Assembly: GCA_002359735.1 (NCBI GenBank)
Contig: DENS01000010.1
Coordinates: 13,365 to 46,162, forward strand
DNA length: 32,798 nucleotides
Direction of reading: 5' to 3'
Origin: Micavibrio sp. UBA2638
Lineage (GTDB): Bacteria > Pseudomonadota > Alphaproteobacteria > Micavibrionales > Micavibrionaceae
Shown: piece after piece, positions 16,504-24,209 of the stretch
Layout: each line of letters opens with the position of its first letter
Position numbering within the stretch: position 1 is the first letter of the stretch
The notes under the pieces: model-generated
What the model was told of the DNA's origin: nothing
The model's database searches: none
Seen by the model: the letters and a program-made list of their open reading frames with translations, nothing else
Position numbers and translations under genes: made by a program

Positions 16504-17250
16504 TTAGGCTTGATTGGGCTTTTTCTTGGGAACGACCTTGATCTTTGTGTCGCTTTTCTTCTTTTTGCTCCAATGCGCGGTTTCTTGCAAAGTGCGAACG
16601 ATACGCAGGTTGCGTTCGACCTCCATTCGGTCAGGAGCAATGCTCTGGGCTTTTTCCAGTATTTCAACGGCCTCATCAACATAGCCTTGCGTGGCCAGGT
16701 TTAAAGCCAGATTGTTCATGATGCTGGTTGGGTCGCCTTCCCAATGTTCAAGGCCCTTGCGATAGGCGCGCTCGGCCTCTTCATACATGCCTTGGGCATC
16801 AAGCGCTATGCCTAGGTATTGGAAGGCTTGTGCGTTTGTGTTGTCGGCGATGATGACCTGTTGCGCAAAGTCTTCGGCAACAACATAGTTACCCAGTGCC
16901 AGCTGAATGGCTGTAAATTCATTTTTGGTATAGAGGGGGGCCTCTTCATCCCGGGCGAATGGGGCAATCACAATTGAGGCCCTGTTCAGGTAATCCAGTG
17001 AACGCAGCGCGCTGGCATATTCTGTTGCAATTAACGGGTCGTTGCTGTTGCGCTTATAGCGGTTTTCCAGGATCTGCAGGCTCTGTTCTGTGTGCCCGAC
17101 ACGGGCGGCATCGCGCGCCGCACGTTCCAGAACGTTGTTTATTTTTGCCGTGCGGTCGAGAGAACTTTGCGAACCAGTGGTGTTACAGGCACTTAAGGCC
17201 AGTGCACTGGCGCTTAACAGAACGATGTTTTTAAAATATATGTTTTTCAT
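16504..17250 (-). CDS. tadD: TadD-like TPR lipoprotein
   Basis: The product has 248 residues. The start at 17250 was chosen because it gives a standard lipoprotein signal, with LSAC and C22 as the lipidated cysteine; a TTG at 17286 would add 12 polar residues. About four tetratricopeptide repeats occupy residues 40-205, including AFQYLGIALDAQGMYEEAERAY and the NNLALNLATQGYVDEAVEIL helix pair. The tail is very Lys-rich. TadD lipoproteins are needed for secretin function or placement in other Tad systems. Here the gene is on the opposite strand to the rest of the locus and 39 bases downstream of a pilN-domain gene, probably in the same transcript. Confidence 0.87.
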   Translation of the reverse strand: MKNIYFKNIVLLSASALALSACNTTGSQSSLDRTAKINNVLERAARDAARVGHTEQSLQILENRYKRNSNDPLIATEYASALRSLDYLNRASIVIAPFARDEEAPLYTKNEFTAIQLALGNYVVAEDFAQQVIIADNTNAQAFQYLGIALDAQGMYEEAERAYRKGLEHWEGDPTSIMNNLALNLATQGYVDEAVEILEKAQSIAPDRMEVERNLRIVRTLQETAHWSKKKKSDTKIKVVPKKKPNQA

Positions 17251-17289
17251 GATGTCAATTTTATGGTGCTTGGGGGTTAATGGCAACCT

Positions 17290-17940
17290 TTATTCATTTA
17301 TGTCTGTTTGTTCTGGCGGCGGTGGCTGGCTGGCGTTATCACCGGCGACGCCGTAAACATCTGATGCGCCGCTATCTGCGGCCGCGGCTGCCGCATCACC
17401 GGATTGCTGGTCTTGCGTTTCGGTGGTGATGATTTCATGGCACATATCAGGGCAATAATACACGCTGGTGGGTTGGCAATCTGTCCCAGATGAGCACGTG
17501 TTGCGTACGCGTAAATATTTTTCTTTCGGGCTTGCGATAATAACGTGGCGCTGCATCAATAATTGCCCGTCCTTGTCCAGAACGGTAAAGAAAGACGCCC
17601 CGGGGGCACGCGGTACAACAATCAAGCGGTTTGCACTATCGGCCAATATGTTCACATGCGCAGGATTGCCAACAATGATGCTGCCTGCAGAACGTTCTAA
17701 CGTGACAATTGATGATTTATCAGGGGTTAAACGCAGGGGCGGGTGTGTGATTTCATCGTTGTTAAAGGCGGCGTCCTTATCCGGCGCTTTGCTGACCGGG
17801 ATGTCCAATGCCGCGAATGCCGGCGGCTTTGTTCCTGTATCGTTTTGCGCGCTGTCTTGCGCATGAGCCTTCGGAATCGCTGCCGAAAAACTGAATAACA
17901 ATGCGGCACAGGCCACAGATGGAATTATTTTATGGAACAT
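17290..17940 (-). CDS. Exported stand-alone pilN-domain protein with four-cysteine segment
   Basis: A 216-residue protein with a clear Sec signal cut at about AHA^QD (residue 27). Residues about 69-135 match the pilus/secretin N-terminal domain (T2SS-T3SS pilN type): LRLTPDKSSIVTLE, then IIVGNPAHVNILADSANRL and ASFFTVLDKDGQ, parallel to the same region of CpaC in this window. No secretin core follows. Instead there is a short segment with Cys149, Cys155, Cys163 and Cys167, then an Ala/Ser/Gln-rich low-complexity tail. TGAGG precedes the ATG at a good distance. It leads the two-gene operon with tadD. It might bind the CpaC/CpaB channel in the periplasm, which is inference. Confidence 0.82.
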   Translation of the reverse strand: MFHKIIPSVACAALLFSFSAAIPKAHAQDSAQNDTGTKPPAFAALDIPVSKAPDKDAAFNNDEITHPPLRLTPDKSSIVTLERSAGSIIVGNPAHVNILADSANRLIVVPRAPGASFFTVLDKDGQLLMQRHVIIASPKEKYLRVRNTCSSGTDCQPTSVYYCPDMCHEIITTETQDQQSGDAAAAAADSGASDVYGVAGDNASQPPPPEQTDINE

Positions 17941-17976
17941 TAACGCCTCAAGAACTGGAGGTGAATTGAAGATATA

Positions 17977-18001
17977 CTATTCATGATTATAGCGTGAATA
18001 G
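17977..18001 (-). promoter_or_regulatory. Promoter -10 bracketed by an inverted repeat, upstream of the pilN-tadD operon
   Basis: CTATTCA (17977-17983) and TGAATAG (17995-18001) are perfect 7-base inverted arms. The spacer between them contains ATTATA at 17986-17991, which is a consensus TATAAT on the - strand, 46 bases before the ATG at 17940. No good -35 is seen, so an activator or a different sigma factor may be needed. A factor bound at the dyad would cover the -10 box. Confidence 0.4.
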
Positions 18002-18137
18002 AGGCAAAAGGCATGCACTTTTTGTTTGAATTTGATTTAAGTTGTAACAAGCTGATTGGTTCAGGGGGGATTCGGTTCTTCGTTACCCGTACTCACAGGA
18101 GGGGGAGATAATTTCGCTTTGCGTGCATAATAATAAA

Positions 18138-18166
18138 TTGAGCCGCGAGAATAAGACTGCTATAAC
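18138..18166 (+). promoter_or_regulatory. Sigma70-type promoter for the glycan locus
   Basis: TTGAGC (18138-18143) and TATAAC (18161-18166) are separated by exactly 17 bases, 42 bases before the epimerase ATG. Just downstream, TTTGC and GCAAA (18169-18173 and 18178-18182) form a small dyad near the expected start of transcription. The match is good for a predicted promoter but was found by eye only. Confidence 0.5.
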
Positions 18167-18207
18167 CATTTGCGATTGCAAAATTTTACATCACTGAAGG
18201 AATGTTT

Positions 18208-19203
18208 ATGCGTACTTCACCCGTTTTGGTCACCGGTGCGGCCGGCTTTATCGGTTTTCATACATCTTTGCGCCTTTTGAAAAGCGGCAAGACCGTTGTG
18301 GGTATTGATAATTTAAATGATTATTACGATGTTAATCTGAAAAAAGACCGCATTAAGGAGCTGGAAAAATTTGATGGCTTTACGTTTGTAAAGGTTGAAA
18401 TTTCGGATAAAGGCCAGATGGAAAAGCTCTGGAGCGATTATGGCCCGTTTAAGCGCGTCGTGCACTTGGCCGCACAGGCCGGGGTGCGGTATTCGTTGGA
18501 AAACCCCTATGCTTATATTACAAGTAATTGTATGGGGCATGTCACTGTTTTGGAAATGTGCCGCCATACTGAAGGGTTTGAACACCTGGTTTATGCCAGT
18601 TCGTCCTCTGTTTATGGTGGCAATGAAAAATTGCCTTATAGTGTTAATGATAATGTCGATCACCCGATATCATTATATGCGGCCACAAAACGCTCTGATG
18701 AATTGATCAGCCACAGCTATGCACATTTATATGACTTGCCGCAGACCGGTATGCGTTTTTTCACCGTTTACGGGCCATGGGGACGCCCGGACATGGCCTT
18801 GTTTATCTTTACAAAGGCCATCTGCGAGGGGCGCAAACTGCCTGTGTTTAATCATGGTAAGATGAAACGGGATTTTACTTATATTGACGATATCATAGAT
18901 GGGGTTTTGGCCGCGTTGGATACTCCGCCCGTTCGGGATGGTAAAAAAGCACCGTGCCGCGTTTTGAATATCGGTAATACCCGCAGTGAAAACCTGATGG
19001 ATTTTATTCGTCTGATTGAGGGGGAGCTAGGGAAAAAGGCGGAACTTGATCTGTTGCCCATGCAGCCAGGTGATATTGCGGAAACTTTCGCTGATATTGA
19101 AGAAACAACCAGACTTACCGGGTTTCAGCCGCGCACGACTATCCATGAAGGCGTGCCAAAATTTGTCAATTGGTATAAGGATTATTACAAAGTAGAGACT
19201 TGA
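18208..19203 (+). CDS. NAD-dependent epimerase, UDP-glucuronate 4-epimerase type
   Basis: A 331-residue cytoplasmic short-chain dehydrogenase/reductase of the extended type. It has the nucleotide motif GAAGFIGFH near the N terminus, catalytic YAATK (Y157, K161) with the SSSVYG Ser motif before it, and YGPWGRPDMALFIFTKAI, a stretch typical of UDP-glucuronate 4-epimerases (LspL/CapI group). It would convert UDP-glucuronate, or a related UDP-uronate, to the galacto form. The ATG at 18208 is favoured over 18202 because AAGGA abuts the earlier one and is six bases from the later one. A UDP-sugar 6-dehydrogenase follows, and its product would be the natural substrate. Confidence 0.88.
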   Translation: MRTSPVLVTGAAGFIGFHTSLRLLKSGKTVVGIDNLNDYYDVNLKKDRIKELEKFDGFTFVKVEISDKGQMEKLWSDYGPFKRVVHLAAQAGVRYSLENPYAYITSNCMGHVTVLEMCRHTEGFEHLVYASSSSVYGGNEKLPYSVNDNVDHPISLYAATKRSDELISHSYAHLYDLPQTGMRFFTVYGPWGRPDMALFIFTKAICEGRKLPVFNHGKMKRDFTYIDDIIDGVLAALDTPPVRDGKKAPCRVLNIGNTRSENLMDFIRLIEGELGKKAELDLLPMQPGDIAETFADIEETTRLTGFQPRTTIHEGVPKFVNWYKDYYKVET

Positions 19204-19266
19204 TTCTGTGCAGGCTTTGTATCTCCATTTCTCCTTTTTTTATTGTATGTTAAACCGCTTTCCAGT

Positions 19267-20580
19267 ATGAACATGGGCATGAATTTGAAATTAAAAAATA
19301 TGAAAGTTGCAGTGGTTGGCCTTGGTTATGTCGGGATGCCGCTTGCCGTTGCTTTGGCGAAATACGGCCCTGTTCAAGGATATGACGTCAACAAAAAGCG
19401 CGTGGCCGATTTAAAAGAAGGCTGGGACAGTAACCGAGAAATTTCTTCGGCTGTTTTGCGGGCAACCTCGTGTGAATTTACTGATAATATTGCCGATATT
19501 GCGGATAGCCAGATTTATATCGTTACGGTACCAACCCCGATTGATGATAATAATGACCCTGATCTGGATATTGTTGAAAAGGCCAGCGCGGCGCTCGGGC
19601 GGATTGTTAAAAAAGGCGATATCATTGTATATGAAAGCACAGTCTATCCGGGTGTGACCGAAGATGTCTGCGGGCCAATTATTGAACGTGCAAGCGGTTT
19701 AAAGAGCGGCGAAGACTTTTTCCTCGGGTATTCGCCCGAACGTATTAATCCCGGTGATGAGGTGCATACGGTTGAAAATATCACCAAGGTGGTTGCCGCG
19801 CAAAATGACGATGTGGCCGATTTGTTGGTGGAACTTTATGGCCAGATGAATGGCGGCAATATATTTAAAGCAGTGGATATCAAAACGGCAGAGGCCTCTA
19901 AAGCAATTGAAAATGCGCAGCGTGATATCAATATTGCCTTTATTAATGAAGTAACCATGTTGCTTAATAAGCATGGGTTGTGCGCCCACGATGTGATTGA
20001 AGCGGCCTCTACAAAGTGGAATTTTTTGCCGTTTCGTCCCGGTCTTGTTGGCGGACATTGTATTGGGGTTGACCCGTATTATCTGGCAAAAAGTGCGATT
20101 GATGTGGGACACCAGCCAGAGGTGATTCTGGCCGGACGCAAAACAAATGACGGCATGGGGGCCTATATCGCAGACCGTATTGATTATTATCTGGGTGAAA
20201 ATGATCGGCGCGATGCCGATATTCTGGTTTTGGGATTTACCTTTAAAGAAAATATCAATGACATACGCAATACCAAGGTTATTGATGTTGTGCGTGCATT
20301 AAAAGATAAAGGGCATAATGTGGATGTGCATGATCCACATGCTATGGTTGATGAGGTTAAGGATTATTATGATCTGGATATCCTCTCGGCATTGCCTCAA
20401 GAGAAACAATATGATTGTATTGCCTTGATGGTTCCACACAGCGCTTATAAAGAAATGGGCGTGGAAACCATCTGTCGCTATGTTAAAAGTGACAATGATG
20501 CCCGTTCCATTGTTTATGATTTAAAGCATATCTGGAATAATCAGGATTTTCCTGATAGCGTCGATTATAAATATCTATAA
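19267..20580 (+). CDS. UDP-sugar 6-dehydrogenase, TviB/WbpA type
   Basis: A 437-residue NAD-dependent enzyme that oxidises C6 of a UDP-sugar to the uronic acid. The N-terminal Rossmann motif is VVGLGYVGMPLAVALA. The catalytic segment KWNFLPFRPGLVGGHCIGVDPYYL carries C265, and GFTFKENINDIRNTK lies in the C-terminal domain. The FLPF-containing segment and overall length (about 425-440) fit the UDP-N-acetylhexosamine dehydrogenases (TviB, WbpO, CapL) better than UDP-glucose dehydrogenase, but the substrate cannot be settled by eye. Several ATGs (19267, 19273, 19279, 19300) could start it, none with a clear ribosome site; the first is given. It lies 63 bases after the epimerase. Confidence 0.88.
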   Translation: MNMGMNLKLKNMKVAVVGLGYVGMPLAVALAKYGPVQGYDVNKKRVADLKEGWDSNREISSAVLRATSCEFTDNIADIADSQIYIVTVPTPIDDNNDPDLDIVEKASAALGRIVKKGDIIVYESTVYPGVTEDVCGPIIERASGLKSGEDFFLGYSPERINPGDEVHTVENITKVVAAQNDDVADLLVELYGQMNGGNIFKAVDIKTAEASKAIENAQRDINIAFINEVTMLLNKHGLCAHDVIEAASTKWNFLPFRPGLVGGHCIGVDPYYLAKSAIDVGHQPEVILAGRKTNDGMGAYIADRIDYYLGENDRRDADILVLGFTFKENINDIRNTKVIDVVRALKDKGHNVDVHDPHAMVDEVKDYYDLDILSALPQEKQYDCIALMVPHSAYKEMGVETICRYVKSDNDARSIVYDLKHIWNNQDFPDSVDYKYL

Positions 20581-20620
20581 TTGTTTTTCCGTACGGGAAG
20601 GCGAATAATAATAAGTCACT

Positions 20621-21721
20621 ATGAGTAATAATGCGTCCCGCAAAAAAATCGTGTTTGTATTGCCCCGTTTGTACCCCGGCGGGGCAGAGCGCGTTCTGAT
20701 AACGCTTATGAATAATCTTTCGCGTGATAAATATGATATTCATTTTATATCAATAACCGGCGAAGGAACGATCAAGCACTGGATTGATGATGAAATCCCA
20801 ATTCATTCGTTGAACCGTAAAAACATGCTTTCCGGCGTGGTTGCGTTGTACAAAAAGTTGAAGGAAATTCAGCCTGATACGGTTGTTACGACCATGATTT
20901 TATCGAATGCAGCGCTGATCCTGCTAAAGCCTTTTTTTCCGGGCGTTCGTTTTGTTATTCGGGAATCATCCCTGCCTACGGCGATGATCAATGAATATGG
21001 ATATAAAGGGCGTTTATCCTGGTGGATATTTAAATATCTTTATCCGCGCGCCGATCTGGTGATAAGCCCGGCCAAACTGATCGTGGAAGAATTTAAGACA
21101 TATGTAAAAATTGACGTTTCCAATCAAAAGGTTCTTTATAACCCGGTCAATGAACGTCGTTTGCGTGGAACAATATCGCATTTCGATTGTCCCGCGGAGC
21201 GTGCCAAAATTGTACAGTTCGTGTGCGTTGGTCGATTGGGGCATGAGAAAGGGTATGACCGCCTTATTGAGTCTCTTGTCGGGTTTAAAATGCCAGATGG
21301 TTATGACTGGCGGTTGGATATTATCGGGAAAGGGGCCGAAACCAAGAGGCTGGGGAACCTGATACGGTTGCATAATTTAAAGGATCATGTGCATTTGAAT
21401 GGGTACCGCAACACGCCGTGGCCAGATATTGCGGCGGCTGATTGTTTGCTGTTGCCTTCGCGTTGGGAAGGAATGCCCAATGTCGTGCTGGAGGCGTTGG
21501 CATGCGGAACGAAAGTTATTGCTCATCGGGATGCTGGGGGCGTCACTGAAATTTCTGATCTGGCCGCTGATGGGGATGTTGGCGTCGCACAAGACATGGA
21601 TGCATTTATTTCTATGATGCGTAAGGTTAAGCCCGTCGTACCGTCCTTGCCTCTAAAGTCTCTGTTGCCAAGTCAGTTTACTCTGAAAAGCGTTATGAAC
21701 AAGTTTGAAGAAATGATTTGA
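20621..21721 (+). CDS. Glycosyltransferase family 4 (GT-B)
   Basis: A 366-residue retaining glycosyltransferase, cytoplasmic or peripheral to the membrane. The N-terminal loop reads LPRLYPGGAERVLITLMNNL. The C-terminal domain begins with FVCVGRLGHEKGYDRLIES and contains the donor-binding segment SRWEGMPNVVLEALACGTKVI, the E-x7-E motif of GT4. It would add a hexose or N-acetylhexosamine to a lipid-linked glycan. It starts 40 bases after the dehydrogenase. The acceptor and donor are unknown. Confidence 0.88.
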   Translation: MSNNASRKKIVFVLPRLYPGGAERVLITLMNNLSRDKYDIHFISITGEGTIKHWIDDEIPIHSLNRKNMLSGVVALYKKLKEIQPDTVVTTMILSNAALILLKPFFPGVRFVIRESSLPTAMINEYGYKGRLSWWIFKYLYPRADLVISPAKLIVEEFKTYVKIDVSNQKVLYNPVNERRLRGTISHFDCPAERAKIVQFVCVGRLGHEKGYDRLIESLVGFKMPDGYDWRLDIIGKGAETKRLGNLIRLHNLKDHVHLNGYRNTPWPDIAAADCLLLPSRWEGMPNVVLEALACGTKVIAHRDAGGVTEISDLAADGDVGVAQDMDAFISMMRKVKPVVPSLPLKSLLPSQFTLKSVMNKFEEMI

Positions 21722-21808
21722 TATATTGTTTTCCTGTTCAACTTTTATTGCGACACGTAGTTCTGACGTATAGAGTGGTGAAAGTTTTTTGATTTACAAT
21801 AGAAATTG

Positions 21809-21822
21809 AAGTTAAGTTAAGT
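21809..21822. repeat. Short AAGTT tandem repeat abutting the neuC-like start codon
   Basis: AAGTTAAGTTAAGT is 2.8 copies of a 5-base unit and directly precedes the ATG at 21823, occupying the ribosome-binding region. It is too short to claim phase variation, but copy changes would alter spacing. Confidence 0.5.
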
Positions 21823-22983
21823 ATGAAAAAGAAGATTTGCGTTGTTGTAACGGCCCGCCCCAGCTATTCCCGCGTTCGTTCCGTTTTAGAAGCCTTGCGT
21901 AATCATGAGGACGTTGAACTTCAGATCGTGGCCGCCGCGTCTTTTGTTGCCAATAAATTCGGGGAGGCCGTCAAGGTTTTAAGGGAAGATGGGTTTGAAC
22001 CGAACTGGACGATTAATACGTTGCTGGAGGCCGATACGGCCTCAACCGCGGCAAAATCAACCGGGCTGCAAACCATTGAAATGGCCTCCGCTTTTCAGAA
22101 TTTAAAGCCCGATATGGTTTTAACTGTGGCGGACCGCTATGAGACTATATCAACAGCGATTGCCGCTTCTTACGCCAATATTCCATTGGTACATTTGCAG
22201 GGCGGGGAGGTCACGGGCAATATTGACGAAAAAGTACGCCATGCAATTACAAAAATGTCAGATATCCATCTGGTGTGTAATGATGATGCCTATGACCGCG
22301 TTCTGAAACTGGGGGAAAACCCGGATACGGTTTATAATGTCGGGTGTCCTTCTATTGATATCGCTAAAGAGGTCCTGGATGACCGGGAAAGCTGGGAACA
22401 ATTTACCCCGTTTAAAAAATATGTTGGTGTCGGTAGCGAGATTGACGTTGATTCCCCTTATATTGTGGTGATGCAACACCCTGTCACGACAACGATTGAA
22501 ACATCGCGGGATGATATTTTGACCACCTTACACGCGGTGAAGGAAATCGGTATGCCGACCATTGTTATGTGGCCGAATCCGGATAGCGGGACAGAAGGGA
22601 CAGCGGAGGGGATACGCCGTTTCCGGGAATTGGAACAACCTGAGAATTTCTATTTCTTTAAAAATATTCGTCCCGGTGATTTTCTGCGGATGTTGCTAAA
22701 ATCAAAATGTTTGATTGGTAACTCCAGTGTGGGGATACGGGAATGTTCGTTTTTAGGGGTTCCTGTCGTAAATATCGGCACGCGTCAGCTGGACCGAAAA
22801 CGGGGATCCAACGTGATTGATGTGCCGTGTGAACAAAGTCTGATCGCCGATGCGGTTCGTAAACAAATCGCCCATGGCCCTTACCCTTCGGAACATACAT
22901 ATGGCAATGGACAAAGCGGTAAAAACGCGGCTGAGATATTGTGCCGTGTGACACCGAATACGAATAAGCGGATCACATATTAA
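21823..22983 (+). CDS. neuC: Hydrolysing UDP-N-acetylglucosamine 2-epimerase, NeuC/LegG type
   Basis: A 386-residue GT-B-fold enzyme. It opens with VVVTARPSYSRVRSVLEAL, has VLTVADRYETISTAIAA, and carries LQGGEVTGNIDEKVRHAITKMSDIH, in which GGEVTG..DE..RHAITK is the hallmark of hydrolysing epimerases that release ManNAc-type sugars for sialic or legionaminic acid synthesis. The C-terminal part has VMQHPVTT, GNSSVGIRECSFLGVPVVNIGTRQ, as expected. In the pathway the product is condensed with phosphoenolpyruvate by NeuB, which is not in this window, and activated by NeuA, which is (31957-32676). Whether the donor is UDP-GlcNAc or a modified UDP-sugar is not decidable here. Confidence 0.88.
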   Translation: MKKKICVVVTARPSYSRVRSVLEALRNHEDVELQIVAAASFVANKFGEAVKVLREDGFEPNWTINTLLEADTASTAAKSTGLQTIEMASAFQNLKPDMVLTVADRYETISTAIAASYANIPLVHLQGGEVTGNIDEKVRHAITKMSDIHLVCNDDAYDRVLKLGENPDTVYNVGCPSIDIAKEVLDDRESWEQFTPFKKYVGVGSEIDVDSPYIVVMQHPVTTTIETSRDDILTTLHAVKEIGMPTIVMWPNPDSGTEGTAEGIRRFRELEQPENFYFFKNIRPGDFLRMLLKSKCLIGNSSVGIRECSFLGVPVVNIGTRQLDRKRGSNVIDVPCEQSLIADAVRKQIAHGPYPSEHTYGNGQSGKNAAEILCRVTPNTNKRITY

Positions 22984-22991
22984 TAAGCCCG

Positions 22992-23003
22992 CCGCCGCGG
23001 CGG
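22992..23003. repeat. GC-rich perfect palindrome after neuC
   Basis: CCGCCGCGGCGG equals its reverse complement and lies nine bases after the neuC-like stop. It could form a small hairpin, but TATTTT is the only T-rich stretch after it, so termination would be weak. Confidence 0.35.
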
Positions 23004-23039
23004 TATTTTGGCATTGCAAGGGACGTGGCATTATACAAT

Positions 23040-24209
23040 ATGCGCATTGATTATCTATCCAGTTCGACCTTAATTTCCGATAGTGCCAACGCGGTGCATG
23101 TTTCGGCAATGTCCGGTGCGCTTTGCCGTTTGGGGCATGATGTGCATCTACATGCTTATGAAGGGCGCGGCGCGGAGACGGATGTCCGTGATTATTATAA
23201 TATGAATGCGTCTGTAACCCTGCTGCGTTATAAGAAACAAAGCGATGAAATGCCCGCGTGGCTTGGGTTTTTGCATCAATGTTTTCCATCTTTACGCCTG
23301 GGCGGGTTGCCTGCGCTTTGTTTTGGGGGCGGTGAACTGGCCGGATCTTTGCGCGGTAAAAGTGATCTGGTTTTTGCCCGTAATATGTATTGGGCTTTTG
23401 GGGTGCGGGCGATGCAGCCTTATATTTTTGAATCCCATAGCCCCGCCGCCAATGTTTTTCAACGCTTTGTAGAACGCGCTTTATTACGCAGTAAAAACTT
23501 AAAAGCGCTGGTTGTGATTTCTGATAAATTGGCGGATTTATATCGCCGGGCCTATCCTGATATGAAGGCTCCGATTATTGTGGCCCATGATGGTGCCGAT
23601 GACCCGGGGCAAGGGGTTGTGGCGCTGGATAGTAAAGTGCAAAAACCGTTTAGGGATGTGGGATATGTCGGCCATTTATACCGTGGGCGCGGGATTGAGA
23701 TTATTTTGGCCGCGGCTGAATTATGCCCGGATTTACAGTTCCATATTGTTGGTGGACAGACCGCATTGATCGAAGACTTTAAGTCCAAAGGGTGCCCGGA
23801 GAATGTGACATTCTATGGTCATCTTGCCCCGTCTTCCTTGCCGGAATTTTACAAGAAATTTGACGCGGTTTTGGCCCCGTATCAGAAAAAGGTCGCGGTG
23901 CATGGTAATGCCGGGGATACATCGTCTTTTATGTCGCCGCTAAAAATATTTGAATATATGTCATGGGGCTTGCCGATTTTATGTTCTGATTTGCCTGTCC
24001 TGCGAGAGGTGCTTTGCGACGGGGATAATGCTATGCTGCTGAAGCCAGATGATCCGCAAGACTGGGCCCGGGCATTGCAGGCTTTGCAGCAAGATACCGA
24101 TTTGCGCCAATCGCTGGCGCGCAAGGCGCGTTCTGATTTTTTACAGCATTACAGCTGGGAAGGCCGGGCAAAGCGCATATTAAAGGAGGCCGGATATGAA
24201 GAAGCCTAG
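23040..24209 (+). CDS. Glycosyltransferase family 4-like (GT-B)
   Basis: A 389-residue protein. It begins MRIDYLSSSTLISDSANAVH, a GT4-type N terminus with an acceptor-side loop, and has a C-terminal domain with VGYVGHLYRGRGIEIILAAAEL, LQFHIVGGQ, a FYGHLAPSSLPEFYKKFDAVLAPY segment and SPLKIFEYMSWGLPILCSDLPVLREVL, the E-x7-E region of GT4. The ATG at 23040 is used; a GTG at 23025 would add five residues. The gene overlaps the following dehydrogenase by 14 bases, suggesting coupled translation. Donor and acceptor are unknown. Confidence 0.87.
   Translation: MRIDYLSSSTLISDSANAVHVSAMSGALCRLGHDVHLHAYEGRGAETDVRDYYNMNASVTLLRYKKQSDEMPAWLGFLHQCFPSLRLGGLPALCFGGGELAGSLRGKSDLVFARNMYWAFGVRAMQPYIFESHSPAANVFQRFVERALLRSKNLKALVVISDKLADLYRRAYPDMKAPIIVAHDGADDPGQGVVALDSKVQKPFRDVGYVGHLYRGRGIEIILAAAELCPDLQFHIVGGQTALIEDFKSKGCPENVTFYGHLAPSSLPEFYKKFDAVLAPYQKKVAVHGNAGDTSSFMSPLKIFEYMSWGLPILCSDLPVLREVLCDGDNAMLLKPDDPQDWARALQALQQDTDLRQSLARKARSDFLQHYSWEGRAKRILKEAGYEEA

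Noticed and set aside
16466..16515. AATCAAGC / GCTTGATT inverted repeat between convergent tadC and tadD, followed by GGGCTTTTT
   Set aside because: The arms are perfect, but the loop is 34 bases and one arm is the end of the tadD coding sequence. It is too weak to call a terminator.
21740..21790. AACTTT / AAAGTT arms followed by a T-run after the first glycosyltransferase
   Set aside because: Only six AT-rich pairs with a 35-base loop; unlikely to terminate transcription.
22753..23289. 178-residue - strand frame across the neuC/glycosyltransferase junction
   Set aside because: It overlaps two recognised + strand genes and has His/Arg-rich shadow composition.
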